This document shows positions 26,510-33,791 of a stretch of DNA of 64,000 nucleotides, one piece after another. Made by a program: the position numbers and the translations under genes. The notes under the pieces were generated by a model. The model was not told where the DNA came from, ran no database searches, and worked only from the letters and a program-made list of their open reading frames with translations. Origin of the DNA: an uncultured Sutterella sp. (lineage in GTDB: Bacteria > Pseudomonadota > Gammaproteobacteria > Burkholderiales > Burkholderiaceae_F); the NCBI GenBank assembly GCA_900542195.1, contig UQNA01000004.1, forward strand, positions 21,594-85,593. The letters are read 5' to 3'. The number at the start of each line of letters is the position of its first letter. Position 1 is the stretch's first letter.

Positions 26510-26533
26510 AAGAGACACCCGAAGGTGTCTCTT
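26510..26533. terminator. Convergent hairpin between the Pat-like gene and the cytochrome gene
   Basis: A perfect 10-bp stem (AAGAGACACC/GGTGTCTCTT) closes a CGAA loop on the + strand and a stable UUCG loop on the reverse strand. The T-runs are short on both sides, so it may act on both converging transcripts but with uncertain strength. Confidence 0.65.
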
Positions 26534-26556
26534 AACCAAGGAGAACTATTTAGAGG

Positions 26557-26889
26557 TTAACGGTTGCCGTGGCAGGAAGCACAGAAGTTAACTTGCTCGG
26601 CATGACCTTTGTGACACTCTGTACAAGCCAAGTCTTCGAAATGCGGCTTATGAGGATTAAGGTTGTCGAACTTAGGCTTGATTTTTTCACCTGCAACCTT
26701 GAGCTGTTCCTCATTGTGGCATTTCAAACAATCAGTCCTTTCGACATCGTCACCACCCTTCATTGTCTTATGGCAAGACGTGCAGGGAATACTCTTCTTC
26801 ATGTGGCTGTCGGCTATTCCGGCTGCATTGGCGTTCAGAGCCAAGACCAGAAAGGATGACAGGCATAGGATTAATAGTCTGAACTTCAT
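26557..26889 (-). CDS. periplasmic tetrahaem cytochrome c
   Basis: A 110-aa exported protein with a Sec signal peptide (cleavage near residue 22, ANA) and four CXXCH haem-binding motifs: CTSCH, CLKCH, CTECH and CASCH. It resembles the small tetrahaem cytochromes and the haem domain that is fused to flavocytochrome c in Shewanella FccA. Here it is a separate gene, 9 bp after the flavoprotein gene on the same strand, so it should deliver electrons to that flavoprotein. Extra His residues (HMKK, HKPHFED) can serve as sixth haem ligands. Confidence 0.93.
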   Translation of the reverse strand: MKFRLLILCLSSFLVLALNANAAGIADSHMKKSIPCTSCHKTMKGGDDVERTDCLKCHNEEQLKVAGEKIKPKFDNLNPHKPHFEDLACTECHKGHAEQVNFCASCHGNR

Positions 26890-26898
26890 AGGACCACC

Positions 26899-28311
26899 TT
26901 ACTTAGCTGCAGTTGCCGCTGCTTGTTGGCCGGCGATTCTTCCGAATACAAAGTTATCGATAAGGGCATTTCCGCCTGCACGGTTTGTACCGTGGATACC
27001 ACCGGTAGTTTCGCCTGCTGCATAAAGACCCGGGATAACCTTGCCGTTAACGTCAACAACTTGTGCCTGAGGAGTAATTCTCAAACCACCGCAGCTGAAG
27101 TGAACGTCCTGAGTTTCGGTTCCGAAATAATATGGAGGTTTGTTAATCAACTGAGTAAATGTTGTCTTACCGAAATCCGGATCTTCTTTCTTAGCAGCGA
27201 ATTCGTTGTAACGATCAAGTGTCTGTTGGAGAACCTTCGGATCAACATTCATCTTCTTGGCCATTTCTTCGACGGTGTCGGCCTTAAATACGATGCCTTT
27301 CTTCAGTTTGGTTTCCAAAGAGGCGCCTTTGAGAGACTGATCGTCGGTAATAACCCACATAGTGCGTCCCGGAAGAGCAAGAACTGCGTCCGCAATTGCG
27401 TCTCGGCGGCCGCCTTCGTTTACAAAGCGTTTGCCTTGAGGATCAACGAAGATGTCCCCTCCCACATAGTCAATAACGCGGCCGCCGACAAATGGAATAA
27501 GCTGGATGTAGTTCATACCGTCTGTGTCGGCTCCAACTTTAGTTGCCATGTTGATACCGTCACCCGTAGAACCGTCAAATCCTTTACCTGTCGGATTAGC
27601 TGTTGTCTTGAAGCTAGCGTCGAGACGACGGTCATAGCGCATACGCATCGGGACGTTAGCTGTAAAGCCACCGGTTGCGAGAACCACTGCCTTAGCGTTG
27701 TATGTAATTTTTTCGCCGTTCTTAGCCTGAGCGACTACGCCTGTAACCGGAGATTGGTCGTCTTTGCGAAGAAGTTCAACAGCCTTTGTGTTGGTTTTAA
27801 TCTGTACACCGTGAGCTTTAGCGGCTTTATTCAAAACGCGGATGTAGTCATGTCCGGCATTCTTATCTCCGGAGTTGTGAGATCTGGCAAACAAGCCTCC
27901 CCAAGCTTCGAATACGCGAGGATTCCATTGAACACCAAGACCTTCCATCCAGTTGATTGCTGCTTCGGAATTGTCAGCTAAGGTCTTTACCAAAGCCGGG
28001 TCAGCACGGTAGTCACCGGCTTTCAATGTTTGAGCAGCCATCTTATCTGCGCTGTCTTCAATGCCCATGGCCTTTTGACGCTTGGTGTCAACCGCATTAA
28101 CGGAACCGCCGGAAATTACGGTATGACCGCCGACAACCGGATTCTTTTCCAACAAAACGATGTTCTTTGCACCTGCTTCAGCTGCTGCAACTGCTGCAGA
28201 GAAACCTGCACCGCCGGCACCGACAACAACGATATCGGTATCAACGACTTGATCGGCAAATGCGATTCCGACGTAACCTGTTACGAATAATGCAACTAAT
28301 GTTTTCTTCAT
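26899..28311 (-). CDS. periplasmic flavoprotein reductase, FccA/UrdA family (substrate unknown)
   Basis: A 470-aa exported flavoprotein. A Sec signal peptide (cut near residue 19) precedes the FAD motif GAGGAG (31-36) and GGxxxxxGGS. The C-terminal GGIHGTNRAGGNALIDNFVFGR (439 on) is the family hallmark and keeps the His440/Arg458 substrate clamp. NEGGRRD keeps an arginine (Arg303) at the position of the FccA acid catalyst Arg402. However, the fumarate motif HPT reads IPF (272-274), so the substrate His is missing and fumarate is an unlikely acceptor. Electrons should come from the adjacent tetrahaem cytochrome. A strong AGGAG ribosome site precedes the start. Confidence 0.88.
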   Translation of the reverse strand: MKKTLVALFVTGYVGIAFADQVVDTDIVVVGAGGAGFSAAVAAAEAGAKNIVLLEKNPVVGGHTVISGGSVNAVDTKRQKAMGIEDSADKMAAQTLKAGDYRADPALVKTLADNSEAAINWMEGLGVQWNPRVFEAWGGLFARSHNSGDKNAGHDYIRVLNKAAKAHGVQIKTNTKAVELLRKDDQSPVTGVVAQAKNGEKITYNAKAVVLATGGFTANVPMRMRYDRRLDASFKTTANPTGKGFDGSTGDGINMATKVGADTDGMNYIQLIPFVGGRVIDYVGGDIFVDPQGKRFVNEGGRRDAIADAVLALPGRTMWVITDDQSLKGASLETKLKKGIVFKADTVEEMAKKMNVDPKVLQQTLDRYNEFAAKKEDPDFGKTTFTQLINKPPYYFGTETQDVHFSCGGLRITPQAQVVDVNGKVIPGLYAAGETTGGIHGTNRAGGNALIDNFVFGRIAGQQAAATAAK

Positions 28312-28394
28312 CTTTAAGCTCCTATTGGGTTAATTTGGGTTTCTTTGTTAAGTAGAAGCTTAAAGATCGGGGCTTTTTCTCAAAATGTCCGTTA

Positions 28395-28417
28395 GTGCAT
28401 ATGCACCAAAGTGCATA
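28395..28417. promoter_or_regulatory. Candidate operator in front of the flavoprotein-cytochrome genes
   Basis: GTGCATATGCAC (28395-28406) is a perfect 12-bp palindrome and overlaps a second perfect repeat, TATGCAC-CAAA-GTGCATA (28400-28417). The three GTGCAT half-sites lie directly after the stop of the upstream flavoprotein gene and 84-106 nt upstream of the next start. No T-run follows, which argues against a terminator. The nearby FixJ/TtrR-type regulator is the obvious candidate ligand, but this is inference. Confidence 0.4.
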
Positions 28418-29836
28418 CTAAATTTTGGTATTTGCAGCCGATGCTCCGGAAATTCTTCCAAAAACAAAACAGCTGATTAATGAGTCTCCTCCGAGCCTGT
28501 CTTTTCCGTGAATGCCTCCCGTGCACTCGCCTGCCGCATACAGTCTGGGCACCGGCTGGCCGTCGGTCCGAAGAACTTGCCCTTTGCTGTTAATAGCCAA
28601 TCCGCCGCAGCAAAAATGCAAATCAAATCTTTCCTTTCCGAAGTAGAAAGGCGGAGTCAACAGAGGCTGTTTAACAATATTCTTCTCTGCTCCCGCATTG
28701 GCTTTGAGAATGCTCTCGTTATACTCGCTCAAAGTAGCCTGCAGCACGGAGGCAGGCACATTCATAGCTTTGGCCATTTCTCGGACGGAATCAGCTTCCT
28801 GCACGACCCCAGTCATCAGTTTTTGTTCAAAAGATGAATTTTTTCGGGTTGTCGAGTCGGTAATGACCCACATCGTCTTATCCGGAAGCTTTAAGAACGC
28901 ATCGGCAATATATCTAACCTCACTTGCTTCATCAATAAATCTTTTACCCGAAGAATCAACAAAAATTTCGCCGCCCGAATAGTCCAGCAGGCGCCCTCCG
29001 TTCAACGGAATCAACTGCATATACTCCATGTCCCGAACTGCTGCTCCGAGAGCCTGAGCCATTTGGATGCCCTCGCCCGTGGATCCGTCATAGGTGAAAT
29101 TAAAAGCACTAAGCGTGGTTCCGACGGTCTCGTCAAGACGCCGGTCATAAAGCATTCTCATATTTTGATTTGCAGAGAAACCGCCGGTAGCCAGAACTAC
29201 CGCATCGGACATCAAAGGAAGTGGCCGACCATTTTTCTTGTAGGTCACCTTGCAGCCGCCTTTCTTTTGGCAATCAAGAGAGATTACTTCGGCATTCAAG
29301 CTGATTTGCACACCCAACTGCTTTGCTCTTTTTGCGAGACAGCGAATGTATTCCATCCCGCATCTTTTCCCGGCAATTTGATGAGCGCGGGGAAACTTTC
29401 CCGACCAGGCTTCATACACCATCGGAAGCCACTTCACTCCCATGTCTTCCAACCATTTTCCGGTTTCAGTTGCAGAAGAGACTAATGTTCTAACCAGTTC
29501 AGCATCGTTAATTCCGCCTCCGGTTTCAATGATTTGCTTTTGCCATAACTCCTCTGAGTCATTGATACCCATTTTCTTCTGTCTTTCCGGATCAACAAAG
29601 TTTACAGAACCGCCGGCAAAAGCCGTATGACCTCCCAGAAAACAAGCCTTTTCGAGAACTGTTACTGCTGCAGCACCATGTTCTTTTGCCGAGATCGCAG
29701 CTGCAAGCCCGGCAGCTCCTCCCCCGATCACGATGACGCTATTGGTTTTCTTTGGTCTTTTGGCTAACACTGCAGAAGAGCACAGAATAGTCGGCAAAAC
29801 CAAAGCCAAATAAGTAAATCTTCGCCTATTCAGCAT
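28418..29836 (-). CDS. Tat-exported flavoprotein reductase, FccA/UrdA-like paralogue
   Basis: A 472-aa paralogue of the downstream flavoprotein. It has a Tat-type signal (NRRRFTYLAL) where the neighbour has a plain Sec signal, so it is probably exported already folded with FAD. FAD motif GGGAAG (38-43) and C-terminal GGIHGKDRLGGDSLISCFVFGR are present. The substrate motif reads IPL instead of HPT, and the segment at the catalytic arginine reads DEASEVR: Val aligns with the catalytic Arg and an Arg follows one residue later (Arg308). It has no haem domain or own cytochrome. AGGAG lies 6 nt before the start, which overlaps the regulator gene by 11 bp. Confidence 0.86.
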   Translation of the reverse strand: MLNRRRFTYLALVLPTILCSSAVLAKRPKKTNSVIVIGGGAAGLAAAISAKEHGAAAVTVLEKACFLGGHTAFAGGSVNFVDPERQKKMGINDSEELWQKQIIETGGGINDAELVRTLVSSATETGKWLEDMGVKWLPMVYEAWSGKFPRAHQIAGKRCGMEYIRCLAKRAKQLGVQISLNAEVISLDCQKKGGCKVTYKKNGRPLPLMSDAVVLATGGFSANQNMRMLYDRRLDETVGTTLSAFNFTYDGSTGEGIQMAQALGAAVRDMEYMQLIPLNGGRLLDYSGGEIFVDSSGKRFIDEASEVRYIADAFLKLPDKTMWVITDSTTRKNSSFEQKLMTGVVQEADSVREMAKAMNVPASVLQATLSEYNESILKANAGAEKNIVKQPLLTPPFYFGKERFDLHFCCGGLAINSKGQVLRTDGQPVPRLYAAGECTGGIHGKDRLGGDSLISCFVFGRISGASAANTKI

Positions 29837-30440
29837 CCAACACTCCTATGCTCTTCAACAAGAACGCCAGTTCCACCGGGCTTTTAACCTCTAATTTTTC
29901 CAACAAATGGCTTCTGTGCATCTTCACGGTTCTTTCCGCAATATCCAATTCGTAAGCAATTACCTTGTTGAGTTTTCCTTGAGCCACCCCGACACAGACT
30001 TGCTTTTCCCGCGGAGTGAGGCTTTCATAAAGTTCAAGGAGTTTTTTCTTCTCGCAATTAGACGTAAAGTTCTTCATTGATGCAGTTACGGCCTTCTTCA
30101 CGGCTGCCTGCAGTTCCTCGGAAGTGACATTCTTCTCCAAGAAATCTGCAGCTCCTCTGCGGAAGGCATGAATCGCCATCGACATATCTCCGTGGCCGGA
30201 CAAAAAGATAATCGGAAGCTCTACGTGTTCTTCGGTCAACTTTAACTGAAGTTCCATTCCCGTCATTCCGGGCATCCGTATATCCAGCAGAATACAACCC
30301 GGTACCGAAACATCATCGTTGTCTAAAAAACTCTGGGCGCTCTCATAAGTCTGCGTACACCATCCGGCCATTGTCAGAAGAAAGGCAGTGGATTCTCGTG
30401 CCTCTTCGTCATCATCTATTATTCTTACGATCGGCTCCAT
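29826..30440 (-). CDS. FixJ/TtrR-type response regulator
   Basis: A 204-aa two-component regulator: receiver domain (about 1-120) with acidic pocket IIDDDEE, phosphoacceptor Asp in LLDIRMPGMTG (about Asp53), and a LuxR-type helix-turn-helix at the C terminus (LTPREKQVCVGVAQGKLNK then IAERTVKMHRSHLLEKL). It should bind DNA upstream of the flavoprotein genes when phosphorylated by the kinase encoded upstream. The start was taken as ATG at 30440 since AGGAG lies 5 nt before it; GTG and ATG codons occur just upstream. It overlaps the kinase stop by about 29 bp and the next flavoprotein start by 11 bp. Confidence 0.9.
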   Translation of the reverse strand: MEPIVRIIDDDEEARESTAFLLTMAGWCTQTYESAQSFLDNDDVSVPGCILLDIRMPGMTGMELQLKLTEEHVELPIIFLSGHGDMSMAIHAFRRGAADFLEKNVTSEELQAAVKKAVTASMKNFTSNCEKKKLLELYESLTPREKQVCVGVAQGKLNKVIAYELDIAERTVKMHRSHLLEKLEVKSPVELAFLLKSIGVLDAE

Positions 30441-32214
30441 CATCACTCCTTTTTTCTATTACAAACGCAGCGCAAATTCCCTGCGGTTCTATTTGACTGA
30501 AACTCAAAGAGGCACCATGAGAGTCGCATAGTCCTCGAACCAAAGATAATCCAATTCCCAGCCCGTCATCTTTAACGCTGTCGCCCATCTGCCTAAGTCT
30601 AAGAAATTCTTTTGGAGAAAGTTTCGGTCCGTTGTCTCTAACGCTCACCCTCCAGCACTTCCCTTCATCTTCGATGGACAAAACAATCTGCGGATCTTTG
30701 ACTTTTTTCACCTCAGAGCAAGCGTTTTTCAACAAATTGACCATAATCAGCTCCAGCTCAAGAGGCTGGCCGTACACTTCAGCCTTGACAGGAACCTTCA
30801 GCCGGATCGGAATATCAGCAAATGCCGAGCCCTTCGCGCTAGTCAACGCTCTCTTAGCGATTTCAGCTAAATCTACTAGTTCAAACTGCCCTCTTTTATT
30901 TTTAGCGTAGGATCGAACTCGGCCGACAATATCGGCTATTCGTTTTGTGTTTTTCTCGATGTGCTGTATAGCCTCCGAGCTTACCTTATCCAGCCTTTCC
31001 TGTTTATTCATGTACATCTTCAGGCCACTTGTGAAATTACCGATTGCCAACAACGGCTGCTGGAGCTCATGAGCCAACATTCCTGACATTTGAGAAATTA
31101 CGCCGAATTTTTCCATTTGAGCCAATTGTTTCCCTTTTTCCCTTGCATCTCTTTCAGCTCTGATTTTTTCTTTGAGGGCTGCTTTGAGCTGACGAGTTCT
31201 CCAAGCTACGGCAGAACGCAAGTAAATCTCATTGATAATTAAGATGAGAACGATGCCCGCAACAATCAAAATCACATTCTTAAAGCGCTGCCAAAGTGCT
31301 GGGAGCGACTGCTCCTTGAGATAAGAATAAGGCCCAATCTTGAGATCCTGATAAAGCTGGTTAACCTTAGAGAACTTCTGGCTGATGGTCCATTCGCTGT
31401 TATTAATGCTCGGCATGGAAAGAAGTGCCGAAGTCACTTCCCAAACAAGTTTCGGATCTGTATTTTCTTCCGTAGACAAAACGATTCCGGGGTACAGTTC
31501 CGTTGAGTGAGAACACTTCAGAGACTCCTTGCTTTTGGGTGAAATGATTTTGAAATCTTCCGTACTTACCAAACCTTCCTTCTCCAGCTTTTCTAGCAAG
31601 CATGCGGAAAAGACCCCGACATCGGCTTTTCCTGCCGCAAGAATTGCCAAAGAATCCGGAAACTGGAAATGAGAAAAAATAACTTTCGAGAAAAAATTAT
31701 CCGGATCGAATCCCTCTTTGACAATCTCGTGAGTACCGATCAGCCATCCGTCGAATGAATTAGGCTGAGAAGCAACAGCTACCTTTCCTTTCAGAGATGA
31801 AATGTCTTTTAAATCGTCGCGAAATTTCCGTGCAACAAAAACGCTGCCGACGGATTCGGAAGGATTATCTGAGAACACGCTTTTTGAGGTAACCACGTGG
31901 TTGTAGTCTAAAACTTGATGAAGCTCTTGAAAGGTTCCTGCCGAAGAAAAAACAAAATCTGCTTTTGACTGTTCAACGGAAGCCACGGGTTTCAATGTAT
32001 TAAGGTGAACTAAACTCCAGCGAATCTGAGGGAATTTTTGCTTAAGATATTCCACTGTCGGCAGGATCAGTTCCCGCTCCACTTCCGGATTAAAAGAGTC
32101 CAGCAAACCAATGGAGACAACTGCTCCCGGCTCTTTTTCTGCGTGTGCAGGCACAAAAGAAAGAGCAAGCAGCAACAAGATCGCTGGGATATATCGAATA
32201 ATTCTTTTCATCAT
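30412..32214 (-). CDS. TtrS-like sensor histidine kinase with PhnD-like periplasmic domain
   Basis: A 600-aa membrane kinase. A signal peptide (cut near residue 25, AHA) precedes a PhnD/phosphonate-binding-like periplasmic domain (about 30-290), one transmembrane helix (about 313-332), a short coiled coil, a HisKA box with His382 in MLAHELQQPL, and an HATPase domain with DNGPKLSPKE and GLGIGLSLV. TtrS, which senses tetrathionate, has this layout; relatives accompany reductase genes. It should sense the electron acceptor used by the adjacent flavoproteins and is the first gene of the operon. The segment CSHSTELYPG near residue 235 recurs in the second kinase of this window. Confidence 0.88.
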   Translation of the reverse strand: MMKRIIRYIPAILLLLALSFVPAHAEKEPGAVVSIGLLDSFNPEVERELILPTVEYLKQKFPQIRWSLVHLNTLKPVASVEQSKADFVFSSAGTFQELHQVLDYNHVVTSKSVFSDNPSESVGSVFVARKFRDDLKDISSLKGKVAVASQPNSFDGWLIGTHEIVKEGFDPDNFFSKVIFSHFQFPDSLAILAAGKADVGVFSACLLEKLEKEGLVSTEDFKIISPKSKESLKCSHSTELYPGIVLSTEENTDPKLVWEVTSALLSMPSINNSEWTISQKFSKVNQLYQDLKIGPYSYLKEQSLPALWQRFKNVILIVAGIVLILIINEIYLRSAVAWRTRQLKAALKEKIRAERDAREKGKQLAQMEKFGVISQMSGMLAHELQQPLLAIGNFTSGLKMYMNKQERLDKVSSEAIQHIEKNTKRIADIVGRVRSYAKNKRGQFELVDLAEIAKRALTSAKGSAFADIPIRLKVPVKAEVYGQPLELELIMVNLLKNACSEVKKVKDPQIVLSIEDEGKCWRVSVRDNGPKLSPKEFLRLRQMGDSVKDDGLGIGLSLVRGLCDSHGASLSFSQIEPQGICAAFVIEKRSDDGADRKNNR

Positions 32215-32390
32215 TATTCGAGATTACCACCAAGAAATATTTTTTGAATTGCTGATAACCCAACCAAAAATGAAGTTTCGCGTATATTTTCTTCTCGCAA
32301 TTGCCGGCTGTTAAAGACCATAATGGTGAGTTTTCAGACTACATCCTTTAAAACACCTTCAGAATAAAAAGAATATTGTGGAGTTAAAAA

Positions 32391-33143
32391 ATGCCTGTTG
32401 TTACTACAATTGAAGACAAGACCGCTCGACTCTCTATCCAGCGCCCGGCCAAAAGAAACACTCTCGATATCGAGATGTGCAATGAATTAAAAAAACAGCT
32501 CTTGGAATGCAACGAAGACAATGCCGTTCGATCGATTGTCATTTCAGGTGAAACGAATGTGTTCTGCGCCGGTCTAGACATTGATGAGATGCTCAACAAA
32601 CCCCAAGAAATCCTAAAAGCCTTCCAGGAAGTGATCGATGCATTGGACTATGTCGAGAAACCGATACTAGCGGCTGTGACAGGTCCTGCCGTCGCTGAAG
32701 GCGTCGCGCTTCTTTATCACTGCGATTTAGTGTTCTGCGGCGAACACGCCTTATTTGCCCTGCCGAATATTGCTCTCGGTAAAACACCGCTATACGGCAT
32801 CAGCCTTCTCTCAGTGAAGAGTGCGGGATACAAACTTGCAGCACAGAAGATTCTTCTGTCTGAACCTATCAGTCCTTCCGAGGCGATTGCAATGGGCATC
32901 ATCAATCATGTCCTCGAAGACGACAAAGTTCTTCCTCAGACTTTCTTGGCAGCAACCCGCTTAGGCAATCTTCCTCCTAAAGCACTGAATGCTACAAAAC
33001 GTCTTTTGAAAGCAGCCTACTTGTCGGGAACAAAGGAACAAAAAGAGCTTGAACAGGAAACTTTTGACCAATTGGTTGAAGGCGCAGAAATGAAAGAAGC
33101 CTTCAACGCATTTATGGAAAAAAGAAAACCAAATTTTGATTAA
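32391..33143 (+). CDS. enoyl-CoA hydratase/isomerase-fold protein with altered active site
   Basis: A 250-aa crotonase-fold protein. The CoA-binding and oxyanion-hole regions are recognisable (RPAKRNTLD, SGETNVFCAGLDI, TGPAVAEGVALL). Aligned to rat enoyl-CoA hydratase, both catalytic glutamates appear missing: GCE reads GVA (Glu144 position) and PE reads PN (Glu164 position, ALPNIALG). A normal hydratase reaction is therefore unlikely; an isomerase, hydrolase or binding role is possible. A GGAG ribosome site lies 7-8 nt before the ATG. No other beta-oxidation gene is adjacent. Confidence 0.82.
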   Translation: MPVVTTIEDKTARLSIQRPAKRNTLDIEMCNELKKQLLECNEDNAVRSIVISGETNVFCAGLDIDEMLNKPQEILKAFQEVIDALDYVEKPILAAVTGPAVAEGVALLYHCDLVFCGEHALFALPNIALGKTPLYGISLLSVKSAGYKLAAQKILLSEPISPSEAIAMGIINHVLEDDKVLPQTFLAATRLGNLPPKALNATKRLLKAAYLSGTKEQKELEQETFDQLVEGAEMKEAFNAFMEKRKPNFD

Positions 33144-33165
33144 GCCGTAGAAGCAGGAAGAAATT

Positions 33166-33195
33166 AGGCCGTTTTCTCAATCGAGATTACGGCCT
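33166..33195. terminator. Hairpin between the crotonase-fold gene and the thioesterase gene
   Basis: AGGCCGT (33166-33172) pairs perfectly with ACGGCCT (33189-33195) across a 16-nt loop between two convergent genes. T-runs are poor on both sides, so a terminator role is plausible but weakly supported. Confidence 0.35.
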
Positions 33196-33219
33196 ATTCG
33201 TCGAACTATTTTTTGCTCA

Positions 33220-33711
33220 TTAATTCTTGTCAGGCACCTGCTGACGAACATGAGGAAGAACATCTCTGTTCGGAACCGCAGTATTTTCCTCGTCAGGCCT
33301 GTCAACCGGCTGCGGTCTGCCGTCCGGTCCGATAGCTACGTAGACCAGCTGAGCTTCGGTCACTTTCACAATCTTATGATTGTCTTTGTGAAGTCTTTCT
33401 GCAAAAACTTCTACGTCAACGGTGACGGAGGTTCGGCCTACTTTCAGGATTCTTCCGTAGAAAGAGACAACGTCACCGACCCATACCGGCTCTTTGAAAA
33501 CGAAGTTGGTTACCGCAACGGTCGTGCATCTGCAGCGTGCTCTGCGGGCTGCAACGGAAGCTCCGGCCAAGTCAACCTGGCTCATAATCCAGCCGCCGAA
33601 AACGTCGCCATACTGATTGGTATCAGGCGGCATCGGCATCACTCTGAAAGTTACATCGCAATCAGGAAGTGACGGAACTTGATTGTCTTTTTTATTTGAA
33701 TTGTCTGCCAT
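33220..33711 (-). CDS. YciA-like acyl-CoA thioesterase (hotdog fold)
   Basis: A 163-aa hotdog-fold thioesterase that hydrolyses acyl-CoA to CoA and free acid. Family landmarks are DTNQYGDVFGGWIMSQVDLAGA (with the catalytic Asp of the family in the second half), a buried helix, then VGDVVSFYGRILKVGRTSVTVDVEV. It ends with a short polar tail. The start is ATG at 33711, preceded by a strong GGAGG 5 nt away; an in-frame ATG 13 codons upstream lacks one. It is convergent with the crotonase-fold gene and divergent from the amino-acid ABC ATPase. Confidence 0.88.
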   Translation of the reverse strand: MADNSNKKDNQVPSLPDCDVTFRVMPMPPDTNQYGDVFGGWIMSQVDLAGASVAARRARCRCTTVAVTNFVFKEPVWVGDVVSFYGRILKVGRTSVTVDVEVFAERLHKDNHKIVKVTEAQLVYVAIGPDGRPQPVDRPDEENTAVPNRDVLPHVRQQVPDKN

Positions 33712-33791
33712 AAGTCCTCCAAAATTTAGCTTTTGGATTTTAGCCTTCATTGACAGTCAAAATGTATACTTTAGACCTAGATTTAAATTAG

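Noticed and set aside
26923..27981. 352-codon ORF on the + strand opposite the Sec flavoprotein gene
   Set aside because: Long but antisense to a well-supported gene; the product has no domain and an odd Cys/Val/Ser-rich composition typical of antisense shadows.
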